Part shown: in pieces, positions 30,985 through 39,292 of the stretch
Layout: every line of letters starts with the position of its first letter
Position numbering within the stretch: position 1 is the first letter of the stretch
From: JAICWY01 sp964531205
GTDB lineage: Bacteria; Vulcanimicrobiota; Vulcanimicrobiia; Vulcanimicrobiales; Vulcanimicrobiaceae
Assembly: GCA_964531205.1 (NCBI GenBank)
Contig: CAZHGH010000022.1
Location: 1 to 39,292 of the forward strand
Direction of reading: 5' to 3'
Length of the DNA: 39,292 nucleotides
Program-made: the position numbers and the translations under genes
Notes under the pieces: model-generated
Database searches by the model: none
What the model was told of the DNA's origin: nothing
What the model saw: the letters and a program-made list of their open reading frames with translations, nothing else

Positions 30985-33900
30985 GTGCGACTCACGCGCT
31001 TTTCGCTCCACAATCCCATCGCCGTCACACTTTTTTATTTGCTCGTCGGCGTTATCGGACTAGCCGCTCTCACGCGCATGGGCCGCAGCATCCTTCCGCC
31101 GGTGTCTTTCCCGATCGTTTCCGTTGCAGCACCATACCCGGGCGCGTCTCCAACCGAAATCGAGCGTTTGATCGTCGAACCGATTGAAGATCAGCTTGCG
31201 TCCGCTCCGGGCGTCGAACGCGTTTCCTCCACGGCGCAAGACGGCATTGCGGAGATCGTCGTGCGCTTCCGGTTTGGAACCGATTTGGAAGCGGACCGCG
31301 CTGCCGTGCGCGATGCCGTCGACGCTGCGCGTCCGAACATGCCCGCAGATCTTGTGCCGCCCGTTGTCTCGAAAACGGATCCCTCGCAAAGCGCCGTACT
31401 CGAAGAATCGATCGGTTCGGCACTTTTGCAGCCCGGCACGTTGAGCGAATTGGTCGATCGCCAAATCGCGCCGGCCCTGCGAAATACGCCGGGCATTGGA
31501 AACGTGCTCGTTTCAGGTGAAGCAAAGCGCCAATTTACAATCGTTCCAAACACGGGACGTTTGAACGCACTGGGCGGCACGGCGCTCGACCTCGAGCGCG
31601 CTATCGCGGCAAACAACGACGTTCTGCCTGGTGGATCGTTCAAATCGCCAATCGCTGACACATCTATCGGCATTAGCGCAGCCGCTACGTCGTCAGCACA
31701 ATTGCGCGATGTGCCTATCACCATCCCGGGATCGCGCAACGTACGCGTCGGCGACGTTGCGTCGGTTGCCGATGATTATGCCGAACAAACCGTCGTCACC
31801 CGTGTCGATGGCGATCCGGCAATCGTTCTTGGCATCGTACCTGCGCCGAACGTCGACTCGATTGCCGCGATACGAAGCGCGCAGCGAACGTTCGCAAAAC
31901 TGTCCCAACGTTTTCCGCTCGCGCGGTTTCAAGAACTCAGAACTGACGCACCCTACACATCCGCTGCAGTCGCCGGCGTTCTGCAGACACTTGGCGAAGG
32001 CATCGTTCTGACCGTTGCGGTGATGCTGCTCTTTCTGCGCGCTTGGCGTAATGCGGCGATTGCGGCCATCTCGATTCCCACGTCCCTTTGCGCCGCATTT
32101 GCCACGATGTGGATCCTCGGATTCACCGTGAACGTGCTTTCGCTGATGGGGCTTTCGCTGACGATCGGTATTTTGGTCGACGATTCGATCGTCATACTCG
32201 AGGCAATCGCGCGCGCAGCGCGTCGCGGCTTGCGAGGACCGGACGCCGCGGTGGCCGGACGCAGCGAACTTGGCGGCGCAGCCTTCGCCATTACGCTCGT
32301 AGACGTTGCCGTATTCGCACCAATCGGATTCATGAGCGGCATCGTCGGCGAATTCATGCGAGAATTTGCGCTCGTAATCGTTATCGCAACCGCGTTTTCG
32401 CTGCTGGTATCGTTCACATTGACGCCGCTGCTTGCCGGAGCATGGGCGTTGAAAGAGCGGCCCATACTGCGTTTAGTTGATTTGCCTTGGACGTTTCGAA
32501 CGCGTCTTGCACGCGCGATCGGCTCTGCGTGGCACCACAGCCTCGCAGCGTTCAACGCATGCGAGGAACGGCTCAGCACGCAATACGCGCAGCGCTGGCT
32601 TCCGGCGGCGTTACAAAAACGCCGGTTGGTCATCGCCGTTGCGCTTGCTCTTAGCGTTGCTGCGCTCGTACCGCTCTTTGCGGGCGCGATCGCAACGGAG
32701 TTTTCGCCGCCTGTGAACCGCGGCACGGAAACCGTCGACGTCATGCTGCCGGCTGGCACGCCGCTGCAACGCACCGATGCGGCCGTAACGCTGCTCAGCG
32801 ATGCACTTTTGCGCGACAGTGACGTCAAACACGTCGTCGCGTGGGCAGGCCGCGGCTTCAACGGCAGCACGGACGTCGCCGCAACGAGCATCGGACAGCT
32901 CTCCGTGGTCCTTGTAAACACCAGCGCATCGGGCGATACAATACGTGACCGCATCAAGCGTCTTTCCACCCTTGCGCCCGATGCGCGCATCGTGGGTTCC
33001 GGCCGTGGCATGGGTGGAACGGCGCCGGTGAGCTACAGCGTGGCCGGAGACGACGACGCTATCGACGCGGCCGCACGGCGGATCGAAAATGTCTTACGCT
33101 CGAATCCCTACGCTACCGACATTCGGTCGACGAACGGCGGCATGCGCCCGCGTTTGCAAATCACCATCGATCCCGCAAAATCGGCGCTGCTCGGCGTTTC
33201 ACCCGGGGATGCGGCACAGACCGCTCGTATTGCAACCGGCGGCGCCATCGCCACGAAGGTTCGTCTTCCTTCCGGATTGTTTGACGTTGTCATTCGATCG
33301 CGCGCCGCAGAAACGGGCGACATCGATGCGATACGACGCATGACTGTGCGAAGCAGCGATACGGCAACAATTCCACTTGGCGATCTCGCGGATATTACAC
33401 AGCAGCAAGAGCCCGGCATCATTCAACGCGAGGACGGCCATCGCGTAGTTGCGGTTACCGCAAATACTGTAGATTCGGCTCCAATAGGCCTCGTCAGTGG
33501 AGATGTCGGCCGCAAACTGCGGGATCCGAATTTCTTACCGCCCGGTGCACACGTCGAGCCGCGCGGCGATCTCGAGCAGTTTCTCGATACGCTTGCAAAA
33601 ATAACGGCGGCATTAGCGCTTGCAGTCATCGCCGTATATGCGATTCTTGCAATCCTCTACCGCAATTACGTGCTGCCGCTGGTGATTATGGCGACCGTTC
33701 CGCTCGCTTCGGTAGGAGCGTTTGGATCGCTTTACGTCTTCCATCAGCCGCTGAATTTATATTCAATGCTCGGTATCGTGATGCTCGTAGGATTGGTGGC
33801 GAAGAACGGCATCTTGCTTGTGGAATACGCCGAACGCGCGGTGCGCGACAATGTGCCTGCGATGCCCGCGGTTTGCGACGCAGCACGTATCCGCTTCCGC

Positions 33901-34137
33901 CCAATCGTAATGACAACCGCGGCAATGATTGCCGGGATGCTTCCGCTGGCGCTCGGGCACACAATCGGCGCGGAGTACCGCCAGGCATTGGGCACCGTGG
34001 TGATAGGCGGACTCTCGAGTTCGCTGCTGCTTACGTTGTTCGTCGTACCGGCAGCGTACGTTGCGTACCGCGGGCGCAGCGTGGCGCAGCCGCCCGCGAT
34101 CAGCGAATTGCGAATTCGAACCCCACAAAAGGCATAA
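30985..34137 (+). CDS. RND-family efflux transporter (AcrB/HAE1-like)
   Basis: A 1050-residue proton-driven inner-membrane pump with the usual duplicated layout of twelve helices and two large periplasmic loops. The proton-relay residues are intact: Asp399 and Asp400 in GILVDDSIVILEAI, and Lys940 in GLVAKNGILLVEYAERAV. GASPTEIERLIVEPIEDQL and FSPPVNRGTETVDVMLPAGT are family blocks. The GTG at 30985 starts the family N-terminus (RLTRFSLHNPIAV). The open frame reaches upstream but adds non-homologous residues. No adaptor (HlyD-like) or outer-membrane channel is adjacent, so its partners must be elsewhere. The substrate is unknown. Confidence 0.93.
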   Translation: MRLTRFSLHNPIAVTLFYLLVGVIGLAALTRMGRSILPPVSFPIVSVAAPYPGASPTEIERLIVEPIEDQLASAPGVERVSSTAQDGIAEIVVRFRFGTDLEADRAAVRDAVDAARPNMPADLVPPVVSKTDPSQSAVLEESIGSALLQPGTLSELVDRQIAPALRNTPGIGNVLVSGEAKRQFTIVPNTGRLNALGGTALDLERAIAANNDVLPGGSFKSPIADTSIGISAAATSSAQLRDVPITIPGSRNVRVGDVASVADDYAEQTVVTRVDGDPAIVLGIVPAPNVDSIAAIRSAQRTFAKLSQRFPLARFQELRTDAPYTSAAVAGVLQTLGEGIVLTVAVMLLFLRAWRNAAIAAISIPTSLCAAFATMWILGFTVNVLSLMGLSLTIGILVDDSIVILEAIARAARRGLRGPDAAVAGRSELGGAAFAITLVDVAVFAPIGFMSGIVGEFMREFALVIVIATAFSLLVSFTLTPLLAGAWALKERPILRLVDLPWTFRTRLARAIGSAWHHSLAAFNACEERLSTQYAQRWLPAALQKRRLVIAVALALSVAALVPLFAGAIATEFSPPVNRGTETVDVMLPAGTPLQRTDAAVTLLSDALLRDSDVKHVVAWAGRGFNGSTDVAATSIGQLSVVLVNTSASGDTIRDRIKRLSTLAPDARIVGSGRGMGGTAPVSYSVAGDDDAIDAAARRIENVLRSNPYATDIRSTNGGMRPRLQITIDPAKSALLGVSPGDAAQTARIATGGAIATKVRLPSGLFDVVIRSRAAETGDIDAIRRMTVRSSDTATIPLGDLADITQQQEPGIIQREDGHRVVAVTANTVDSAPIGLVSGDVGRKLRDPNFLPPGAHVEPRGDLEQFLDTLAKITAALALAVIAVYAILAILYRNYVLPLVIMATVPLASVGAFGSLYVFHQPLNLYSMLGIVMLVGLVAKNGILLVEYAERAVRDNVPAMPAVCDAARIRFRPIVMTTAAMIAGMLPLALGHTIGAEYRQALGTVVIGGLSSSLLLTLFVVPAAYVAYRGRSVAQPPAISELRIRTPQKA

Positions 34138-34867
34138 TCAGCCGCTCGCGATCCGCCGCTACGCCGTTCCAATATTTTGCCGAGTAGTTGATGTAGCGCA
34201 CGCCGTATCGCAGCGCGTAACGCCCAAATCGCTGCACGCGCGACGCTTGCAGGTCGACGAACGATGCGAGCTCGCTATCGTCCACCGCATGGGCGGGTTC
34301 GCAAACTTGAAAGGCGCCATTCGGCAGATAGCACGCCCATACGCCCGGCCAAAAATACGAATGCTGCACGCCATGCATTGAGGGGCTGAACGCTGCGCTG
34401 AGATCGGTAGCAGCGCGAAGCGAGTTTTCAAGTCGTGCAGATGCAGAGAAGCGAAATCCCGCAACGCGTGAGCTTTGCTCGGAAACCGGATCGAAAACGG
34501 AATAGAACGTGGCTTGATTTACCAGCGTCGAACCCGCGCCGATGGTAAAGCGATCGCCCGGCAAATGCCATCGTCCTTCCAGCGTCATGTAGCTAATCTT
34601 CGTAGATTGCGTACTGCCGCGTCCATCGGCATAAGAGATCGGGCCGATCGGCGGCACGCCTTCCGCGAAAACCGAAAATCGTTTGAACGGCACGTTCGCG
34701 AAAAACATCGGAACGGCAACGGTCGGCAGCGACGTGCTCTTTTGCGACGACTGCTGTTGCCGGCCGCCGGCGATGAGGTCGACGTTGACGCCGACGGTTG
34801 GCGAATCGGCAAACGCCGGAGCAACGCCAAAGAGCACTGCCGTAAACAGCGCCAAAATCACCCGCAT
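34100..34867 (-). CDS. Exported, probably outer-membrane beta-barrel protein
   Basis: A 255-residue protein with a signal peptide (MRVILALFTAVLFGVAPAFA). The rest alternates polar and hydrophobic residues in short strands, rich in aromatic and glycine residues, ending FVGFEFAIR, which is barrel-like. ATG 34867 gives the clean signal peptide; GGAGG lies upstream. It converges on the RND gene with a 38-base overlap, and could be an unrelated membrane protein. Its presence suggests a diderm cell. Confidence 0.6.
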   Translation of the reverse strand: MRVILALFTAVLFGVAPAFADSPTVGVNVDLIAGGRQQQSSQKSTSLPTVAVPMFFANVPFKRFSVFAEGVPPIGPISYADGRGSTQSTKISYMTLEGRWHLPGDRFTIGAGSTLVNQATFYSVFDPVSEQSSRVAGFRFSASARLENSLRAATDLSAAFSPSMHGVQHSYFWPGVWACYLPNGAFQVCEPAHAVDDSELASFVDLQASRVQRFGRYALRYGVRYINYSAKYWNGVAADRERLIMPFVGFEFAIR

Positions 34868-34880
34868 GCCACACCCTCCT

Positions 34881-35582
34881 TTACGTAACGGCGCGTGCCA
34901 GCACAAACGCCACTAGCGCGGCGATACCGCCGGTCAGCAACGTTTGCAATCCTCCACGTAACGGCGAAATTCCCGTTAACCGGCCTTTCACAAAGCCGAA
35001 CGCAAAAAGCGCCAGCAGCGTGACGATGGCGCTGACGATCAGCGCGCGATGCGCGTCGCTGATAGTCATGTACGGCAGAAGCGGCACTAATCCACCGACA
35101 ACATAGGACGCACCAATCGTGAGCGCACTGCGCAAAGCACGTTTCGGATCCGGCTCTTCTAGGCCCAGTTCGAAGCGCATCATGAACTCGACCCAGCGCT
35201 TTGAATCCGCGGAAACTTCTTGCACGACGCGATCGCGCGTTTCGCCTGTGATGCCGTAGCGCTCCAGGATTTCAGCGACTTCGCCGCGCTCCACATCGGG
35301 CAGCTCGCGCGTTTCGCGCAACTCGCGCGCGTGTTCGGTCTGATAATGCTCTACGTCCGTGCGCGCGGCGAGGTAGCCGCCTACGCCCATCGCAATTGCG
35401 CCCGCAGCGATTTCGGCAATGCCCGCGGTGACGACAACGTGCGATGCGGCAATTGCGCCCGAAATGCCGGCAGCCAGCGCAAACGGAACCGTGAGACCAT
35501 CGGCCATGCCGATGACGACGTCGCGAACAGTTTCGCTAGCGTTGAAATGTTTTTCGACGTGCTCCGCCGTGAAAACGGGCAT
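34881..35582 (-). CDS. VIT1/CCC1-family iron/manganese transporter
   Basis: A 233-residue protein of the vacuolar iron transporter family. ASETVRDVVIGMADGLTVPF and AGAIAMGVGGYLAARTDVEH are the family blocks, the second holding the metal-site Met and Gly residues. A soluble acidic helix bundle (about 75-150) follows, then two or three C-terminal helices. The family moves Fe2+ or Mn2+ in exchange for protons. ATG 35582 sits two bases from the sequence gap, so its ribosome binding site is hidden. A metallothionein lies beyond the gap on the same strand. Confidence 0.9.
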   Translation of the reverse strand: MPVFTAEHVEKHFNASETVRDVVIGMADGLTVPFALAAGISGAIAASHVVVTAGIAEIAAGAIAMGVGGYLAARTDVEHYQTEHARELRETRELPDVERGEVAEILERYGITGETRDRVVQEVSADSKRWVEFMMRFELGLEEPDPKRALRSALTIGASYVVGGLVPLLPYMTISDAHRALIVSAIVTLLALFAFGFVKGRLTGISPLRGGLQTLLTGGIAALVAFVLARAVT

Positions 35583-35583
35583 T

Positions 35584-35683
35584 NNNNNNNNNNNNNNNNN
35601 NNNNNNNNNNNNNNNNNNNNNNNNNNNNNNNNNNNNNNNNNNNNNNNNNNNNNNNNNNNNNNNNNNNNNNNNNNNNNNNNNNN
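35584..35683. other. Assembly gap of exactly 100 N
   Basis: All 100 bases are N, the standard placeholder for a scaffold join of unknown real size. The true distance between the VIT gene and the metallothionein gene cannot be read, and the arrangement of the two sides relies on the scaffolding being right. Confidence 0.99.
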
Positions 35684-35838
35684 TACCGCGCTTCACACTC
35701 GGAGTGACTGCAGTGACAACGGCCGTGCGTATTAGAAACGTCTTGCGAGGCGTCTTGTTCGCAGCTGCGGCTGCAGTACTGCTCTCCCGCCTCAACGGTG
35801 CAGGTGCACGCTTCGTACGCGCACTTCACGCCTTGCAT
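35683..35838 (-). CDS. Prokaryotic metallothionein (SmtA/BmtA-like)
   Basis: About 51 residues with eight Cys (6, 11, 13, 22, 26, 41, 43, 48) and three His (38, 42, 45). KCAYEACTCTVEAGEQYCSR matches the bacterial metallothionein pattern (C..C.C.V.....YCS..C), and CHCSHSEC the C-terminal metal-binding part. These proteins bind zinc and other soft metals. The last codon reads TA plus the first base of the gap, so it is either Tyr or a TAA/TAG stop; a stop fits the family length. It starts 2 bases after the lysS stop, with no good ribosome binding site, suggesting translational coupling. Confidence 0.85.
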
Positions 35839-35840
35839 GA

Positions 35841-37334
35841 TTATCCGTGTTGCCGCTGCAGCGGAAAAAGAATAACGTCGCGGATGCTCGCATTGTTGGT
35901 GAGCAACATGATGAGCCGGTCCATCCCGATGCCGATGCCCGCCGTCGGTGGCATGCCGTATTCAAGCGCGCGCACGAAATCCCAATCGGGCTCGGGAATT
36001 TCTTCATCCCCCTTAGCGCGTTCGAGCACTTGCGCTTCGAAACGTGCGCGCTGGTCGTCCGGATCGTTCAGCTCCGTGAAAGCGTTGCTGATTTCCATGT
36101 GATTGCAGAAGAGTTCGTACCGATCCGTGATCTCGGGATCGTTCGAACGGCGCTTTGCGAGCGGCGAAATAATGACGGGATACCCCGTAACGAATGTCGG
36201 ATCGACGAGCTGCGGCTCGACTATGCGTTCAAATATCTTGTCCAGCGCGTGTCCGTGCGACGGTGATTCCGGTAAACTGAGCTCCTTGAGGATTCGCGCC
36301 GCGCCTTCCGCATTCAATAGTTGTTCGCGGCTGTAGCCGCCGAACTGCTCGAGCGCATCCAGATATTCGAGCTGCTTAAACGGACGCTTGAACGAGATGG
36401 TGCGATCGCCGACGGTCAATTCCTCGCGTTCGCCGGTGACGACGCCGACCAGATGCGCTACGAGCGCTTCGTTGAAGTCGCGCATGTCGTTCATGTCCCA
36501 GTACGCCGCGTACAACTCCAGCATGGTGAACTCGGGATTGTGCGTCGTGTCGATACCTTCGTTGCGGAAGATGCGTCCGATTTCGTAAACGCGCTCCATC
36601 CCGCCGACGATGAGCCGCTTCAGATTGAGTTCCGTTGCGATGCGCATCTGCATCAGTTGATCGAGAGCGTTCACATGCGTCATGAACGGACGTGCCGCTG
36701 CGCCGCCGGCAACGTGCAGCAGCGTCGGCGTTTCCACTTCGTAAAACCCGTAAGAATCGATGAACCGGCGCGTCTCAGCGATGATGCGGCTGCGCATCGC
36801 AAAATTGTCGCGCACTTCAGGGTTCATGATGAGATCGACGTAACGCTGGCGGTACCGCTTCTCGACGTCGGTCAGTCCGTGCCATTTGTCGGGCAACGGA
36901 TACAGCGACTTGCTAAGCACCGCGAAATTTTTAGCGTGTAACGTGAGTTCGCCCATTTTCGAGCGGAACATGAATCCGTTCACGCCGACAATATCGCCGA
37001 TGTCGAGATCGATCCAGTCCTGGAAGCGCTCGTCCCCGATCTCGTCTTTGCGAACGTAAATCTGCAATCGACCGGTGCGATCCCACAAATCAGCGAAGAT
37101 CGTCTTTCCCATGCGGCGCTTGGCCATGATACGGCCCGCAAGATTCCACAGCTCGCTCTCGGCGTGCTGTTCCGGAACGAGAAATGCGTACTTCTCGGTT
37201 ACTTCGGCAACGTTCGAATCGACAGGGTAACGCGTCTGCGCGAACGGGTCGTTACCGCGCGAACGAAGAGCGGCCAGATTTTCACGTCTGGCCGCCACAA
37301 GCGCTGCTTCAGTCTTTCCTAATTCTTCTATCAC
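35841..37334 (-). CDS. lysS: Lysyl-tRNA synthetase, class II
   Basis: A 497-residue class II synthetase charging tRNA-Lys. The N-terminal OB domain (about 60-150) includes IMAKRRMGKTIFADLWDRTG. Motif 1 is in RRFIDSYGFYEVETPTLLHV, motif 2 is RVYEIGRIFRNEGIDTTHNPEF in two parts, and motif 3 is GIGIGMDRLIMLL. Length and motifs are normal. The GTG start overlaps the greA stop (GTGA), the common greA-lysS order. The metallothionein follows 2 bases later. Confidence 0.97.
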   Translation of the reverse strand: MIEELGKTEAALVAARRENLAALRSRGNDPFAQTRYPVDSNVAEVTEKYAFLVPEQHAESELWNLAGRIMAKRRMGKTIFADLWDRTGRLQIYVRKDEIGDERFQDWIDLDIGDIVGVNGFMFRSKMGELTLHAKNFAVLSKSLYPLPDKWHGLTDVEKRYRQRYVDLIMNPEVRDNFAMRSRIIAETRRFIDSYGFYEVETPTLLHVAGGAAARPFMTHVNALDQLMQMRIATELNLKRLIVGGMERVYEIGRIFRNEGIDTTHNPEFTMLELYAAYWDMNDMRDFNEALVAHLVGVVTGEREELTVGDRTISFKRPFKQLEYLDALEQFGGYSREQLLNAEGAARILKELSLPESPSHGHALDKIFERIVEPQLVDPTFVTGYPVIISPLAKRRSNDPEITDRYELFCNHMEISNAFTELNDPDDQRARFEAQVLERAKGDEEIPEPDWDFVRALEYGMPPTAGIGIGMDRLIMLLTNNASIRDVILFPLQRQHG

Positions 37335-37852
37335 GAAGCTTTCTTAGCGGCCTTCTTTGGAGCGGCGGCGCCGTTACCGGCTTTGATCGATTCAATCTTG
37401 TACTTGACGACTCCGCGTGGCGTCGTCACGTCCACCGTCTCACCTTTTTTATGTCCGATAAGCGCACGCCCCAGCGGCGATTCATTGCTGATGCGCTGAT
37501 TGACAGGGTCCGCCTCCGCGGAGCCCACGATCGAAAACTCGTGGCTCGAGCTGGTCTTCAGGTCCTTCACCTTAACCGTGGAGCCGAGATGCACTTCGTC
37601 GGCGGCGTAATCCAACTCGTCGATGATGCGCGCATTGCGAATCATCGCCTCGAGCTTAAGAATGCGTCCTTCGATGAAGGCCTGCTCTTGCTTGGCGTCT
37701 TCGTATTCCGCGTTTTCGCTCAGATCGCCGAACTCTTTGGCTTGGCGGATGCGGTCGTTGACTTCCTTACGGTGAATGGTCTTCAGATCGTCGAGCTCGC
37801 GCTCGAGTTTTGCCAGACCCTCTCTGGTGAGGACGATCTCTTTGTCGTTCAA
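37331..37852 (-). CDS. greA: Transcript cleavage factor GreA
   Basis: A 173-residue GreA that rescues backtracked RNA polymerase. The N-terminal coiled coil carries the acidic tip FGDLSENAEYEDAKQEQAF, and the C-terminal FKBP-like domain includes SPLGRALIGHKKGETVDV. A Lys/Ala-rich tail (PKKAAKKAS) makes it longer than the usual 158. The start is TTG 37852, giving the family N-terminus. It is coupled to lysS. Confidence 0.95.
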   Translation of the reverse strand: MNDKEIVLTREGLAKLERELDDLKTIHRKEVNDRIRQAKEFGDLSENAEYEDAKQEQAFIEGRILKLEAMIRNARIIDELDYAADEVHLGSTVKVKDLKTSSSHEFSIVGSAEADPVNQRISNESPLGRALIGHKKGETVDVTTPRGVVKYKIESIKAGNGAAAPKKAAKKAS

Positions 37853-37921
37853 GTACAGACCCTCAAAGTGAGGCGTCCGGCCAAAGCTGGACTGCCTCCG
37901 TGTGAATACAGCGCCCGGAGT

Positions 37922-39292
37922 TCACGGCGCCAGCGCGGTTGGTTCGGAGTGCCCGGGGGCCTGGCCTGCCGCTTTTCCGACAGTCTTCCTCGCCCTCCAG
38001 GCAGCGAAGGGTACCCCTAAGCATACCCCTCCGATAGCGTAATACTGCAAGGACCGCTGCTCGAAGGCAACGGTTGCGCCCACGACCGCCAGGAGCGCCA
38101 GGCACCCCATCGCCGGGACGACGACGCCCGCCAAGCGCGCCCGGCGCTCGGTCCAGAAAAGCCGCACCGCTGCCGCAGCGCTAAAGATGAAGAGCAGGCC
38201 GAGAAACACCGAGCTGGCGTTAAGAACGGCGGTCAGCGCATCGGCTGCTGTAGGAGAGAATCCGGTCAGCAGTTCGCACGCCGTCGCCAACAGCCCGACG
38301 ATCGCGAGCGACCAGAGCGGCTCGCTGCGCACGTCTAACGTTCCAAGAAGACGCGGCAATACCCCATCGCGGCCCATCGCGTACGTCGATCGCGAAAGGT
38401 ACAGAATAGTCGTCCATAGTGTCGACGCGGTCGAAATAAGTACGGTGGTAATGATCGCGGACCGCCATAAGCCATTGCCGAGAAGATCCGCCACGTAACG
38501 CATCGCATCGGCTTGGTTTGCGGCGAATCCCGCGGCGCTGCCGAGATGCAAGTACGCCGTCATTGCTATAACGAGGATCGCCGTCGTTACGAGCAATCCC
38601 GTAATGCCTGCGCGACCCGCCGCACGCGCGTCATCGTTGACTTCTTCGGATGTAGATGCGGAGACTTCCCAACCGTCGCTCATCCAGACACCGAGCGTCA
38701 TCGCGCTCACAAAACCGAACAGCGAGACTTTTAAGGCGCGTACGTCATGAACTGCGCTTTGTTGAACCGCCGCATGATGCGGTAACAGCACGGCGGCGAC
38801 TGCCGACGCTGCGAGTACGCCCAGTTCCAAAGCTAACGCAAGCAACGTCACGAACGCCGTGGGTCGCACGCCGGCGTATAGCAAGATGACGCTTGCGACG
38901 ATCCACGCGGCGCCGACCGCCGCATCCCACACGGGATTCTGCGCTCGTGCGGGAGCAAGCAGATCCAACGTATAGATGCCCGCCGGCACCGCGGTTGCCA
39001 TCGTCGCGAAAAAATTCGAGAGAATAAGCAACCACGCGCCATACGCGCCGGCATGAGATCCGAACGCCATGCGAATCCACGAATACGACGATCCTGCGTT
39101 CGGCGCAACCCGCGTGAGCTGTGCAAATGCGATCGCAATGCACAGCATGATGGCAGAGACGCACAGCAATGACAGTGGAGCAAACGTTCCGGCGGCCGCG
39201 ACGATCGGTCCCATCGTCGAAGCTAAACTGTACGCCGGTCCCATCGACGCCGACGAAAGCACCGAGATATCGAAGAACTTTAAAACGCGCGG
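37922..39292 (-). CDS. APC-family amino acid permease, N-terminus beyond the window
   Basis: The frame is open from 37922 to the window edge, over 455 residues. About 12 membrane helices are visible. Near the edge, RVLKFFDISVLSSASMGPAY is the first-helix region of APC transporters, and the true start lies outside. The motif ASTSEEVNDDARAAGRAGI is the conserved loop between helices, and AMGRDGVLPRLLG is the later family block. It carries amino acids or similar amines; the substrate is not readable. The 69 bases after the stop hold a weak imperfect hairpin (37872-37898) and no T-run. Confidence 0.9.
   Translation of the reverse strand, partial: PRVLKFFDISVLSSASMGPAYSLASTMGPIVAAAGTFAPLSLLCVSAIMLCIAIAFAQLTRVAPNAGSSYSWIRMAFGSHAGAYGAWLLILSNFFATMATAVPAGIYTLDLLAPARAQNPVWDAAVGAAWIVASVILLYAGVRPTAFVTLLALALELGVLAASAVAAVLLPHHAAVQQSAVHDVRALKVSLFGFVSAMTLGVWMSDGWEVSASTSEEVNDDARAAGRAGITGLLVTTAILVIAMTAYLHLGSAAGFAANQADAMRYVADLLGNGLWRSAIITTVLISTASTLWTTILYLSRSTYAMGRDGVLPRLLGTLDVRSEPLWSLAIVGLLATACELLTGFSPTAADALTAVLNASSVFLGLLFIFSAAAAVRLFWTERRARLAGVVVPAMGCLALLAVVGATVAFEQRSLQYYAIGGVCLGVPFAAWRARKTVGKAAGQAPGHSEPTALAP

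Noticed and set aside
37872..37898. Imperfect hairpin between the permease and greA as a rho-independent terminator
   Set aside because: The stem has a bulge and there is no T-run on the minus strand after it.

Overview
The window reads as an accessory-rich chromosomal segment of a GC-rich, apparently diderm, aerobic bacterium. It carries a form I carbon monoxide dehydrogenase, a flagellar-type export cluster and a predicted outer-membrane barrel. The combination fits an uncultivated lineage such as Candidatus Eremiobacterota (WPS-2) or a neighbour, but that placement is inference; no rRNA is present. A run of exactly 100 N (35584-35683) marks a scaffold join.

Layout. (1) 168-8121, plus strand: a tightly overlapping cox operon. 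It holds coxM, coxS, coxL (active-site motif AYRCSFR, diagnostic of true form I CO dehydrogenase), coxG, an XdhC-YHS fusion, the MoxR ATPase CoxD, the VWA protein CoxE and a second XdhC. A mocA-like cytidylyltransferase for the molybdenum cofactor follows on the opposite strand. (2) 8824-21066, minus strand: a compact flagellar basal-body and type III export cluster in the order flgB, flgC, fliE, fliF, fliH, fliI, lytic transglycosylase, aspartic protease, fliK-like, flgF/G-like, fliM, fliN, fliP, metF, fliQ, fliR, flhB. Several parts are shortened. There is no separate fliG; instead FliF ends in a FliG-like segment. flhA, filament, hook-cap and stator genes are absent here. metF sits between fliP and fliQ. 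(3) 21133-30870: a mosaic of housekeeping and small genes, with an exported protein, a thioredoxin, a TMEM175-type channel, a DUF3810 metalloprotease, rplM-rpsI, a MarR regulator, an SRPBCC protein, thyA-folA, a GNAT enzyme, truA, a DUF5069 protein, a PadR regulator, and a small predicted dihaem cytochrome with an exported partner. (4) 30985-39292: a large RND pump, a barrel protein, a VIT-type metal transporter, a metallothionein, lysS, greA and an amino-acid permease cut by the window edge.

The most striking non-coding feature is a family of structured repeats (8112-8379 and 25709-25879). Each has inverted outer arms around three internal hairpins, lies between convergent genes and reaches into their stop codons. 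Within each arm a short stem shows three covarying versions. This looks like a REP/BIME-type element. The second notable system is the reduced flagellar-type apparatus with a FliF-FliG fusion, which may be a secretion device or a minimal motor.

Functionally, region 1 gives CO oxidation: CoxMSL is the enzyme, CoxG links it to the membrane or quinone, CoxD/E and XdhC insert and mature the Mo-Cu cofactor, and MocA makes the cytosine dinucleotide form of the cofactor. No stretch over 300 bases lacks a gene; the longest gene-free interval (8122-8381) is filled by the repeat element. No tRNA, rRNA, CRISPR array or insertion sequence was seen.
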